Positions 15,746 through 22,918 of a stretch of 64,000 bases of DNA are shown in pieces (position 1 is the stretch's first letter; the number at the start of each line of letters is the position of its first letter). The notes under the pieces are model-generated. The model had not been told where the DNA came from. It ran no database searches and saw nothing but the letters and a program-made list of their open reading frames with translations. Location of the stretch: the NCBI GenBank assembly GCA_016212105.1, contig JACRHJ010000021.1, positions 62,001-126,000 of the forward strand. Direction: 5' to 3'. This stretch comes from Nitrospirota bacterium. Lineage in GTDB: Bacteria; Nitrospirota; JACRHJ01. The position numbers were made by a program, and so were the translations under genes.

Positions 15746-17056
15746 ATGTTCATCGGCGCGATAAACGAAAAGCTCCGCGCGTTCTTCGCCACGCACGCGC
15801 ACCTGCTCGACGGCCGGGATTGTTACATCGGCTGTTCCGGGAACTTCAGCATCGAGCAGGTGCTCACCAGGCAGGCACCCGGCGCGCGGCTCCACAGTAA
15901 CGACGTCTCGCTCTACTCGTGCATCCTGGGCGCGGCGCTCCTGGGCAATCCCACCCCGCTGCGGGTGGTCAACGAGAACGTTCTCTGGCTGCAGGAGTAC
16001 CTCGACCGAGGCCCGGCCGAGTCGGTTGCCGCCCTGCTCCTGGTGATGGAGGCGTTCAAGTATGAGAAACAGAATTCGCCCCATGCGAAGCGCATGTGGG
16101 AGGCGTACCTGGCCGGGTGGGACACAACCTTTGCAAAGTCCCTGGCGAAGGTCCAGCGCGGCATGTCGAACGTGAAGATCGCGGAGTACACTGCGGTCGA
16201 CGTCCACGACTTCTACCCGCGACCGGACGGCGTATCCATCGGCTTCCTGCCGACATACGAGGGCGGTTACGAGAAGCTGTTCGAGCGCCTGGAGGAGTCC
16301 GTCGAGTGGCCGAAGCCCGCGTACCAGATGCTCACGGCCGAGCGGCGCGAGGAAACCGTCCGCCGGATGACCGCCGGGGACTTCATCCTGTACGACGACC
16401 GCGAGCGCGATGACCTGCCCTGTGTGGCGAAGGTGGACCTCTTCGGCAAGAAGTCCGTGTTCATATTCTCGAACCTGCCGTTCCCCAAGGGGCTCATCCG
16501 GCGCAGGCTCCGCGAGAAGGACCCGCGCTTCGACCTGCTCATGCCGGACGAGGAGATCGATCCCGGCGCCGAAGTCACGTTCACCGAGGTGGAGCAGGCG
16601 GTCATAGACCATTACCGGGCAATGTACCTGTCTAAGAAAATCCAGCCCGGCTCCGGGGGCCCCTGCTTTCTGGTCTTCGCTGGCAGGAAGCTCTTCGGGT
16701 TCGTCATCTTCCAGGGCTACTCGAAGATGGGCGACCGAAGCTCGATATACATGCTGTCAGACTTCGTCGTCCCGTCCACGAGGTACAAGCGGCTCGCCAA
16801 GCTCCTGGTCATGGCGACGCTTTGCGGGGACGTCCGCCGGATGCTGGAGGAGAAGTCGCTTAACCGTCTGTCGTCGGTCTACACGACGGCTTTCACGGAG
16901 CACCCGGTCAGCATGAAGTACCGCGGCGTCTACGAGCTGGCGAAGCGCGGCAAAGATGAGAAGACAGGCAAGCAGTTTCTGAACTACCAGGGGAAGTTTA
17001 ACGACATGAGCTTAAAGGAGGTTGTGGAGATATGGCGGAAGAAACACAAGAGCTGA
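15746..17056 (+). CDS. Mom-like DNA-modification protein (MTase-like plus GNAT-like)
   Basis: A 436-residue protein behind AGGAGG. The N-terminal part has a glycine-rich SAM-like motif (GCSGNFSIEQVL, about 29-40) followed by SNDVSLYSCILG, as in proteins annotated as putative antirestriction adenine methyltransferases. The C-terminal third (about 285-420) has a GNAT-like pattern resembling Mu Mom: GFVIFQGYSKMG, then LSDFVVPSTRYKRLAKLLV. Mom makes a carbamoylmethyl-type adenine that blocks restriction. The ParB-domain gene overlapping its end is a known companion of such genes. Chemistry is inferred. Confidence 0.65.
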   Translation: MFIGAINEKLRAFFATHAHLLDGRDCYIGCSGNFSIEQVLTRQAPGARLHSNDVSLYSCILGAALLGNPTPLRVVNENVLWLQEYLDRGPAESVAALLLVMEAFKYEKQNSPHAKRMWEAYLAGWDTTFAKSLAKVQRGMSNVKIAEYTAVDVHDFYPRPDGVSIGFLPTYEGGYEKLFERLEESVEWPKPAYQMLTAERREETVRRMTAGDFILYDDRERDDLPCVAKVDLFGKKSVFIFSNLPFPKGLIRRRLREKDPRFDLLMPDEEIDPGAEVTFTEVEQAVIDHYRAMYLSKKIQPGSGGPCFLVFAGRKLFGFVIFQGYSKMGDRSSIYMLSDFVVPSTRYKRLAKLLVMATLCGDVRRMLEEKSLNRLSSVYTTAFTEHPVSMKYRGVYELAKRGKDEKTGKQFLNYQGKFNDMSLKEVVEIWRKKHKS

Positions 17057-17772
17057 TAAACCAGCTTAACTCAAGGATGGGCGACGGGCCGAAGCTCGCC
17101 CTGGTGGACCCGCGCGCGCTCAAGCTCGCGGAGAAGAATGCCCGGTACATGGACAAGACGACGTTCGACCAGCTTGTGGCCAATATCGGCAGGGACGGCG
17201 CGCTGGAGTCCACGCCGCTCTGCCACAAGGGGCCGGACGGCGTCCTGACCGTCATCAGCGGAATCCACCGCGACATGGCAGCGCGCGAGGCTGGCCTGAC
17301 CAGCATCTTCGTCCTGGTGATAGACAAGCCGCTCAGCAGGGGCATGATGATCGCCAAGCAGATTTCCCACAACGCGATCGTCGGTCAGGACGACATGGCA
17401 ACCCTCAAGTCGCTCTGGGAAGAGATACAGGACATGGAGCAGAAGATGTACGCCGGCCTGGACTCCGAGGTCCTGAAGGAGCTGGACAAGCTGGAGTTCT
17501 CGTCCATATCGGAGGCCCCGCTCGATTTCAGGACCATCACGCTGGCCTTCCTGCCGGAGGAGCCGGAAGCGCTCAAGGCCGCGCTCGCCGAGGCCGACGT
17601 CCTCTTTGGCGACGAGGATAACTACGTCCTTTCTATGAAGCACTTCGGCCAGGTATTCGAGGCCGTCGCGGACGTCAAGGAGAAGTACAATATCGTCAGC
17701 AACCCGACCGCGTTCATGAAGCTGATCGAGCTGGCGCGGGAGAGGATGGCTGAGGCCGAGTGTAATTCTTAG
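17032..17772 (+). CDS. ParB-domain protein linked to the modification gene
   Basis: A 246-residue protein with an N-terminal ParB/sulfiredoxin-like domain (about 20-105): LALVDPRALKLAEKNARYMD, then VISGIHRDMAAREAG matching the G-x-H-R box. The C-terminal part is helical and acidic. It overlaps the Mom-like gene by 25 bp. ParB-like domains can be CTPases, nucleases or DNA-site recognisers. The partnership suggests it guides or supports DNA modification rather than partition. Confidence 0.8.
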   Translation: MAEETQELINQLNSRMGDGPKLALVDPRALKLAEKNARYMDKTTFDQLVANIGRDGALESTPLCHKGPDGVLTVISGIHRDMAAREAGLTSIFVLVIDKPLSRGMMIAKQISHNAIVGQDDMATLKSLWEEIQDMEQKMYAGLDSEVLKELDKLEFSSISEAPLDFRTITLAFLPEEPEALKAALAEADVLFGDEDNYVLSMKHFGQVFEAVADVKEKYNIVSNPTAFMKLIELARERMAEAECNS

Positions 17773-17782
17773 GGTCTCGACC

Positions 17783-17917
17783 ATGAGAAAAAAAACGCCT
17801 GAATACAACCATACGTTCCCGCGGCTCGGCCCCGCCACGGGCCACAGGTTGTGCGTATGCCCCTACTCGCGGCGTGCGCGTTCCAACAATCCGTGCTTGC
17901 CGTCCGGCAGGCAATAA
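17783..17917 (+). CDS. Possible small cysteine-containing peptide gene
   Basis: A 44-codon frame (starts MRKKTPEYNHTFPRLGPATG) with a CVC pair and a third Cys, basic in composition. It begins 10 bp after the ParB-domain gene but has no clear ribosome-binding site. It might be a small zinc peptide, loosely comparable in position to Mu Com, but it could equally be chance. Confidence 0.25.
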   Translation: MRKKTPEYNHTFPRLGPATGHRLCVCPYSRRARSNNPCLPSGRQ

Positions 17918-18022
17918 TCTTCTGGGTTCGAACGCATCAGGCACGAGAGGTGCATTATCAAAACAGGTGCCAAATCAGGGAGAAATATTTTTATAAGCCG
18001 TTGATTTTACTGCGCTTTTCTC

Positions 18023-18113
18023 TTGACATAGGTAGGTAATGTGGTAGGTTTAAATTATCACATAACCCAGTGTTTACAATGGGTTACAACCTATCTTGAA
18101 AGGAGAGGGAAAA
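18023..18113 (+). promoter_or_regulatory. Promoter/operator region before the ArdC-like gene
   Basis: TTGACA at 18023-18028 is a good -35 box, but the best -10 (TTTAAAT, about 18049-18055) is too far for a standard spacer. GGTAGGT occurs twice (18031-18037, 18043-18049) and once inverted as ACCTATC near 18090. TAACCCA (18063-18069) and TGGGTTA (18080-18086) form an inverted repeat. The layout suggests a regulated promoter, perhaps the target of the Mor-like activator. Confidence 0.45.
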
Positions 18114-18977
18114 GTGAAAGTCTACGAAATCATCACGGAGCGCATCATGAGGAAACTGGAAGAGGGCACGGTGCCGTGGCGCCAGTCTTGGGCTTTTAAG
18201 GCAGGCCCGCCGAGGAACCTGGTCAGCCAGAAGAACTACAGGGGCATCAACATCTTTATGACCGGCTCCCAGGGCTACGAGTCGCCGTACTGGCTTACCT
18301 TCAAGCAGGCCCGCGAGCGCGGCGGCAGCGTCCGGGAGGGCGAGAAGGGGACGCCCATCGTCTACTGCGACAAGGTCCGCAAGCAGGAGGTCGACGGCAA
18401 CGGCGAGGTGTCCGAGCGCGAGGTCTCATTCCTCCGCTATTACACGGTCTTCAATATCGCCCAGGTCGACGGAGTCGCGGCCCCGGCCCTCGATGTGGTC
18501 GAGCGTCCGTTCGAGCCCATTGCGGCGTGCGAGCGGATAGTAGCAGGGATGCCGCATCCGCCGGCGCTCAAGGGCGGCATGGGACAGGCGTATTACAGGC
18601 CGCGTGTGGACACTGTCTACATGCCCCGCCCGGAGATATTCGAGTCCGAGGAGGAATACTACTCAACCCTTTTCCACGAGCTGGTGCACAGCACCGGCCA
18701 CGAGACGCGGCTCGGAAGGAGGCCGAGCACGGAGCCGAGGAGAGTCGGAGACAGCGAGTATTCGAAGGAGGAGCTGGTGGCCGAGATGGGTTCCTCGTTT
18801 CTCTGCGGTACTGCGGGTATCGAGAACGCGACGATCGACAACAGCGCGGCGTACATCCAGGGATGGTTGAAGGCGCTCAGGGACGACAGGAAGATGGTGA
18901 TACTGGCAGCAGCGGCCGCGCAGAAGGCGGCGGACTACATCTTGGACACCGCGCCGGCAGTGGCGCTGGCAGCTTAA
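18114..18977 (+). CDS. ardC: ArdC-like antirestriction protein
   Basis: A 287-residue protein. GTG 18114 follows AAGGAGAGGG closely. It has an N-terminal ssDNA-binding ArdC-type domain (KVYEIITERIMRKLEEGTV, GINIFMTGSQGYESPYWLTF) and a C-terminal zincin metallopeptidase domain with HELVHSTGHE (His188, Glu189, His192). Family members protect incoming DNA from restriction in the early phase of entry. It heads a run of tightly packed genes behind its own regulatory region. Confidence 0.85.
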   Translation: MKVYEIITERIMRKLEEGTVPWRQSWAFKAGPPRNLVSQKNYRGINIFMTGSQGYESPYWLTFKQARERGGSVREGEKGTPIVYCDKVRKQEVDGNGEVSEREVSFLRYYTVFNIAQVDGVAAPALDVVERPFEPIAACERIVAGMPHPPALKGGMGQAYYRPRVDTVYMPRPEIFESEEEYYSTLFHELVHSTGHETRLGRRPSTEPRRVGDSEYSKEELVAEMGSSFLCGTAGIENATIDNSAAYIQGWLKALRDDRKMVILAAAAAQKAADYILDTAPAVALAA

Positions 18978-18995
18978 ACGAAAGGAGGTGAGACG

Positions 18996-19127
18996 TTGGA
19001 CAAAATTAAAGGGGTGCCCCGCCTGGAAGCTAAGACACCCCTTAGGCTGAGAGCAGTTATCGCTAACCACAGTAGGCCCGATTGCATTTTTGCAAATCCG
19101 GGCCGGAAAGTCAAGAGGCTCGTATGA
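18996..19127 (+). CDS. Small basic protein, unknown
   Basis: A 43-residue frame from TTG 18996, with an ideal AAAGGAGGTGA site 5 nt upstream and a stop overlapping the next ATG (ATGA). The protein is basic (ends GRKVKRLV). The strong initiation signal and coupling show it is translated. No family recognised. Confidence 0.6.
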   Translation: MDKIKGVPRLEAKTPLRLRAVIANHSRPDCIFANPGRKVKRLV

Positions 19128-19327
19128 AAACGATTAAGACGACGCTTTACTCGGACAAGGCAACGATGTCCGAGGCGGTCGAGGAATTGGAAGGCATCCT
19201 CGACGAGTTCACCGACCAGATGGCGCTCAACAGGCGCTCCGTGATAGAGACGAAGCCCGCCGGCGATGTCGGCGGCTGGCTCATAACCTTCGAACTCGAA
19301 ATGGACGAAACCATCAACGCATTTTAA
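19124..19327 (+). CDS. Small unknown protein
   Basis: A 67-residue protein (starts MKTIKTTLYSDKATMSEAVE), coupled by ATGA to the gene before. It has a beta-alpha-beta pattern with an acidic helix, ending before a strong GCAA hairpin. Function unknown; it lies in the ArdC-ParB block found on many mobile elements. Confidence 0.5.
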   Translation: MKTIKTTLYSDKATMSEAVEELEGILDEFTDQMALNRRSVIETKPAGDVGGWLITFELEMDETINAF

Positions 19328-19334
19328 GACACCC

Positions 19335-19354
19335 GGGGGCGGGCAACCGCCCCC
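19335..19354 (+). terminator. GGGGGCGG-GCAA-CCGCCCCC hairpin (copy 1)
   Basis: A perfect 8-bp GC stem with a GCAA tetraloop, followed by CTCTCTC and then the ribosome-binding site GAAAGGAGAAA. An almost identical hairpin plus ribosome-binding site occurs at 21315-21355. With only short pyrimidine runs after it, it may act as an mRNA stabiliser or partial terminator between genes. Confidence 0.6.
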
Positions 19355-19379
19355 CTCTCTCTCGAAAGGAGAAACCGAC

Positions 19380-21305
19380 ATGTCAGAATTTACCATACTC
19401 CCGCTTTCCAGCATCGTCCCCGCCGCCGACAACTACAGGCGCATCATGGACAAGAAGTCGCTCAAGGAACTCACCGAATCCGTGAAGCACAAGGGCGTAC
19501 TCCAGCCCATCCTCGTCAGGCCGGTCAAGGGCAACGGCCATTACGAGATAGTCGCCGGCCACAGGCGCTTTCAGGCGGCGACGGTCGCGGGCCTCGCCGA
19601 CATCCCGGTGATGGTCAAGGACCTGACCGACGAGGAGGCGCTGGAGGTGCAGGTTATCGAGAACAGCCAGCGTGAGGACCCGAACCCAATGGACGAGGCG
19701 GTGGGCTTTGCGCGCCTCATCGAAATGGGCGCACACACACCGGAGACGCTGGCGGCGAAGCTCGACCGCTCCGTCGGTTATGTCCTCTCCCGGCTCCGCC
19801 TCCTCGACATCCCGGAGGCCGCGCAGAAGAAGATCGCGTCCGGAGAGCTGCCCCAGGGACACGCGCTCCTTCTCACCCGTCTCAAGGACAAGGACGACCA
19901 GAAGGCGCTCCTCAAGGCCATGCTGGAAGACACCGGCCTCACCCTCGCCGGAGCGAAGGAGTTCATCAGGCGGCATTTCAGCATGGGCCTGGCCGACGCC
20001 TATTTCGACGTCGAGAGCTGCGCGGCCTGCCCGCTCCGCTCCCGCAATCAGGTCGAACTTTTTCCAGACCTCAAGAAGACCGACGAGTGCACCGACCGCG
20101 AGTGCTTCTTTAACAAGACGCTCGGACACTTCGAGAACCTGCTCGAAGAGAAGAAGGCCGAGGGCTTCAAGACCTTCACCGACCCGAAGGACATCCACCC
20201 GCTGATTAGCTCCGACACCAAGGCGACGCGGGCCATAACAGGCGACAAGAAGGAGGCCGACTGGCGGACGGAGGTGCCGAGGCGCTACAAGTCGGAGTGC
20301 ATGAAGTGTACCGAACACCACGCCTACTACCTTATGGTGACCGAGGAGTACGGCGGCAAACGGATACAGTCCGGCGAGATATGCCTCAACAGGAAGTGCC
20401 TCAACAAGATGCAGCACCCGGAACAGTTCGAGGAGAAGGCCTCGGCGTCCGGCCCTAACCCGCAGAACCTGCGCGCGAAGGCCCGCGAGTGCCGCGACCG
20501 TTTCCTCCTTTCGGCGCTCCCGGCGAAGGTCGCGGAGAACGTCACGCTCCAGAAGCGGCTTTCGCTGTTCCGCCTCATGGACGAGGGCGGGTACAGGACG
20601 CTGGTGGGTGACGACAGGCGTCCGCCCTTCATGCAGTCCGCGCCGAGGGGTTACATGGATGCCCGCCAGCTTTACAACCTGATAGCGCGCGTCCCGGAGT
20701 CCAGCCTCGACGAGGTGTACCTCGCGGTGTTGCAGGACCTCATGGCGAAGACAGACACCGACGTCCTGCTGGACATGACGGAGGAGGCGGGCATCGACCT
20801 TGCGACCGAGTTCGTGATGGACGCCGGTTTCCTGAACTCGAAGACGAAGGCGGAGCTTGCGGCCCTGGTCGCGGACCTCGGCCTCGCCGTGACGCTCACC
20901 GGCAAGGAGAAGAAGGGCGAAATCGTCGCCGCCATCCTCGCCCTCGACCTGGTCGGCATGAAGCCGACGGAGCTGGTCGAGGTCTGCGCGCCCTTCAATC
21001 CGGCAGAGCGTGCATCCCGCGCGGACGGCCAGCAGGTCTGCGACATCTGCGGTTGCGGTTCTAATGACCCGATAATGGAGGGCGTAAAGTGGTCCGCGCC
21101 AAACGTCTGCGAGAACTGCAAGGAGACTGAGGGGCTGCGCGTCTGTCGCGTATGCGGTACTTACGAGCCGGAGGCGGAAGCACAGGAGCACTCGGAGGAA
21201 TGGGCGAAGCCGAACCTCTGCGCGGACTGTTCCATGAACGACCCCGCGCTGGCCGAAGAGCCGGTCGAGGCCGCAGAGGCACAGCCCGAGCTGGTCGAGG
21301 CGTAG
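19380..21305 (+). CDS. ParB-family protein with zinc-binding segments
   Basis: A 641-residue protein. The N-terminal ParB nuclease-like domain (about 5-95) has IVAGHRRFQAA and the ENSQRED helix; an HTH region follows (about 100-180). Further on are Cys clusters typical of plasmid and phage ParB variants (CAACPLRSR, CTDRECF, CMKC, CLNRKCL) and two C-terminal zinc ribbons (CDICGCG...CENC and CRVCGTY...CADC). No ParA is encoded nearby, so a role in regulation, DNA processing or modification is as likely as partition. Confidence 0.82.
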   Translation: MSEFTILPLSSIVPAADNYRRIMDKKSLKELTESVKHKGVLQPILVRPVKGNGHYEIVAGHRRFQAATVAGLADIPVMVKDLTDEEALEVQVIENSQREDPNPMDEAVGFARLIEMGAHTPETLAAKLDRSVGYVLSRLRLLDIPEAAQKKIASGELPQGHALLLTRLKDKDDQKALLKAMLEDTGLTLAGAKEFIRRHFSMGLADAYFDVESCAACPLRSRNQVELFPDLKKTDECTDRECFFNKTLGHFENLLEEKKAEGFKTFTDPKDIHPLISSDTKATRAITGDKKEADWRTEVPRRYKSECMKCTEHHAYYLMVTEEYGGKRIQSGEICLNRKCLNKMQHPEQFEEKASASGPNPQNLRAKARECRDRFLLSALPAKVAENVTLQKRLSLFRLMDEGGYRTLVGDDRRPPFMQSAPRGYMDARQLYNLIARVPESSLDEVYLAVLQDLMAKTDTDVLLDMTEEAGIDLATEFVMDAGFLNSKTKAELAALVADLGLAVTLTGKEKKGEIVAAILALDLVGMKPTELVEVCAPFNPAERASRADGQQVCDICGCGSNDPIMEGVKWSAPNVCENCKETEGLRVCRVCGTYEPEAEAQEHSEEWAKPNLCADCSMNDPALAEEPVEAAEAQPELVEA

Positions 21306-21314
21306 GACAGACAC

Positions 21315-21334
21315 GGGGGCGGGCAACCGCCCCC
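21315..21334 (+). terminator. GGGGGCGG-GCAA-CCGCCCCC hairpin (copy 2)
   Basis: Same perfect 8-bp stem and GCAA loop as at 19335-19354, again followed within about 15 nt by a GAAAGGAGAAA ribosome-binding site. The duplication of hairpin plus initiation signal around the large ParB gene suggests either a duplicated regulatory cassette or a common post-transcriptional signal. Confidence 0.6.
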
Positions 21335-21357
21335 TTCCATTTTGAAAGGAGAAAGAC

Positions 21358-21771
21358 GTGACCATTTTCACAGTAGGATACGGCGGAATGGGCAGCCGCG
21401 AGGACATCATGCGGGTACTCGAAGCTTTTGGAATCGACATTCTGGTGGACGTCCGCACGAAGCCCACGGCATGGTGCGAGGCATTCTCCGGCCGGAGCCT
21501 GAGGAAGCACCTCGGCAGCCGGTACGAGTGGGCAGGTGACAAGCTCGGCGGCATGGCGGAGATCGACGAGTCGGCCATCGAGGAGCTGGCCGAGCGCCAG
21601 AAGGGCTCCCGGCTCCTGCTCATGTGCGCCGAGAAGGACCCGGTCAAGTGCCACCGGCATCAGGAGATCGCGCGCCGGCTTCTGGCCTACGGGGTCGTCG
21701 CCGTCCACGTCGTCAACCTGGAGGAGCGGCCCGCGGACACCGTGCCGTTTACAAAAGGAGGCAAGCCGTGA
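21358..21771 (+). CDS. DUF488 family protein
   Basis: A 137-residue protein from GTG 21358 behind AAAGGAGAAAG. It has the DUF488 pattern: FTVGYGGM at the start, DILVDVRTKP, and the CAEKDPVKCHRHQEIARRL box near the end. The family occurs widely, often in mobile elements, with no settled function. The stop overlaps the next gene's GTG, so it is coupled to the third ParB-domain gene. Confidence 0.8.
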   Translation: MTIFTVGYGGMGSREDIMRVLEAFGIDILVDVRTKPTAWCEAFSGRSLRKHLGSRYEWAGDKLGGMAEIDESAIEELAERQKGSRLLLMCAEKDPVKCHRHQEIARRLLAYGVVAVHVVNLEERPADTVPFTKGGKP

Positions 21772-22721
21772 AGACCGTGCAGGAGCTACCGTTGGCCGAG
21801 GTCTTCCCGAACCCGGACCAGCCACGCAAGGACTTCGACCCTGCGAAGCTCGAAGAACTCGCCATGTCCATCAAGCAGTACGGTGTGCAGGAGCCCATCA
21901 AGGTCGTCTTCCGCAACATCCCCCCTCTTAAGATAAGAGGGGGGACTGAGGGGGGCGTTATGACAGAGGAGGGCGTGGCTGGGGGTGAGGGGTCTCCACA
22001 GTACATGATAGTCATGGGCGAACGCCGTTACCGCGCCTCGAAGCTCGCGGGGCTGGAGACAATCCCTGCCATCGTCGAGGACTTCACCGACGCCCAGGTC
22101 GAGGAACTGGCGCTCATCGAGAACATCCAGAGGGAAGACCTCAACATCATCGAGGAGGCGAAAGCGTACCAGAAGCTCCTTGACCGCGGGCTGTCGGTCG
22201 AGGAACTGGCAGGGATGCTCGGCTTCAAGCAGCCGTGGCGTATAACCGAGCGGACGTCCCTGCTTCGGCTCCGGGGCGAGTATCAGGACCTCGCGCTCAA
22301 GGGCCACCTCTCCCCTTCACAGGCGTTCGAGTTGAGCCGGGTGGACGGCGAGGACCAGCTGGTGGTGTTCAGGAAGATAAACGAGGGCAAGCTCGACACC
22401 TACGAAAAGCTTCGGGCCTTCGTCTCCGCCATGCTCGACGATAAGGCCGTCGTCCCGCTCTTCGACATTGCACCCTTGACCGAGAAGGAAAGGGGCGTAC
22501 TGACCGCGTATGAAGCTGCAATCGACAAGATAGTGGCATTCCTCAACCGCACCTTCAAGGACAACGAGCTGGTGATACTCAAGAAGGTCCTGCGGCAGAA
22601 CCGGGGCGAGAACATCCGCAAGATAGAGCAGATGATCGCGCACCTGGAGAAGCTGCGCAAGGCGCTACAGCTTGACGCCCTGCAGGAAGAGGCGGCACTT
22701 GAAAAACTGGGGGCGGCGTAA
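21768..22721 (+). CDS. ParB-family protein with a repeat-derived insert
   Basis: A 317-residue protein from GTG 21768 (overlapping the previous TGA). It has the ParB start (FPNPDQPRKDFDPAKLEELA), the box MVMGERRYRASKLAG and ENIQREDLN, then an HTH and a helical C-terminus. Between about residues 51 and 79, where other ParB proteins have a short turn, it carries IPPLKIRGGTEGG and further Gly-rich sequence encoded by a host-type intergenic palindrome (21920-21999). The reading frame is kept. No ParA is present. Confidence 0.8.
   Translation: MKTVQELPLAEVFPNPDQPRKDFDPAKLEELAMSIKQYGVQEPIKVVFRNIPPLKIRGGTEGGVMTEEGVAGGEGSPQYMIVMGERRYRASKLAGLETIPAIVEDFTDAQVEELALIENIQREDLNIIEEAKAYQKLLDRGLSVEELAGMLGFKQPWRITERTSLLRLRGEYQDLALKGHLSPSQAFELSRVDGEDQLVVFRKINEGKLDTYEKLRAFVSAMLDDKAVVPLFDIAPLTEKERGVLTAYEAAIDKIVAFLNRTFKDNELVILKKVLRQNRGENIRKIEQMIAHLEKLRKALQLDALQEEAALEKLGAA
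21920..21999 (+). repeat. Host-type palindromic repeat inside a ParB gene
   Basis: A perfect 11-bp inverted repeat (21920-21930 and 21934-21944, loop AGA) is followed by GGGGGGCGTTATGA, the same order as in the host intergenic repeat at 55929-55963. It then runs into GGGGGTGAGGGG-type sequence. It is inserted in frame into the ParB coding sequence. Confidence 0.75.
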
Positions 22722-22728
22722 GCCGCCC
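22711..22728 (+). terminator. Hairpin at the end of the ParB gene
   Basis: GGGCGGC and GCCGCCC (22711-22717, 22722-22728) close a GTAA loop, and the ParB stop codon lies in the loop. No T-run follows. It separates the phage early block from the low-GC restriction island. Confidence 0.5.
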
Positions 22729-22765
22729 TTCACTCACTTCTGCCTATCCATCCCGTGAAATTCTA

Positions 22766-22794
22766 TTGACCCAAGCCATCTATTAGGTTAGACT
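22766..22794 (+). promoter_or_regulatory. Promoter of the restriction-modification operon
   Basis: TTGACC (22766-22771), a 17-bp spacer and TAGACT (22789-22794) form a plausible sigma70 promoter 125 bp before the helicase-nuclease ATG. It lies at the edge of the low-GC island, so the operon probably carries its own transcription signals. Confidence 0.6.
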
Positions 22795-22870
22795 GTCACC
22801 ATTACATATCACTACCCTCAGACAGCAAGGAACATACAAGAGTTGGGCCTTGAAGTAGTGCGTTTTATTT

Positions 22871-22900
22871 GCCCATCTTAATGAAACAGGATGGGCTTTT
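22871..22900 (+). terminator. Leader terminator before the helicase-nuclease gene
   Basis: GCCCATC (22871-22877) pairs with GATGGGC (22890-22896) and is followed by TTTT, about 80 bp after the promoter and 22 bp before the first ATG. It has the form of an intrinsic terminator in the leader, so it could attenuate the operon. It might alternatively be the end of a small RNA. Confidence 0.55.
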
Positions 22901-22918
22901 GTATTCTGGGAATCTATA

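Noticed and set aside
19383-21647. A 754-codon minus-strand open frame opposite the large ParB gene
   Set aside because: Shadow frame of a recognised ParB-family gene; no domain, and it runs through hairpin and ribosome-binding regions.
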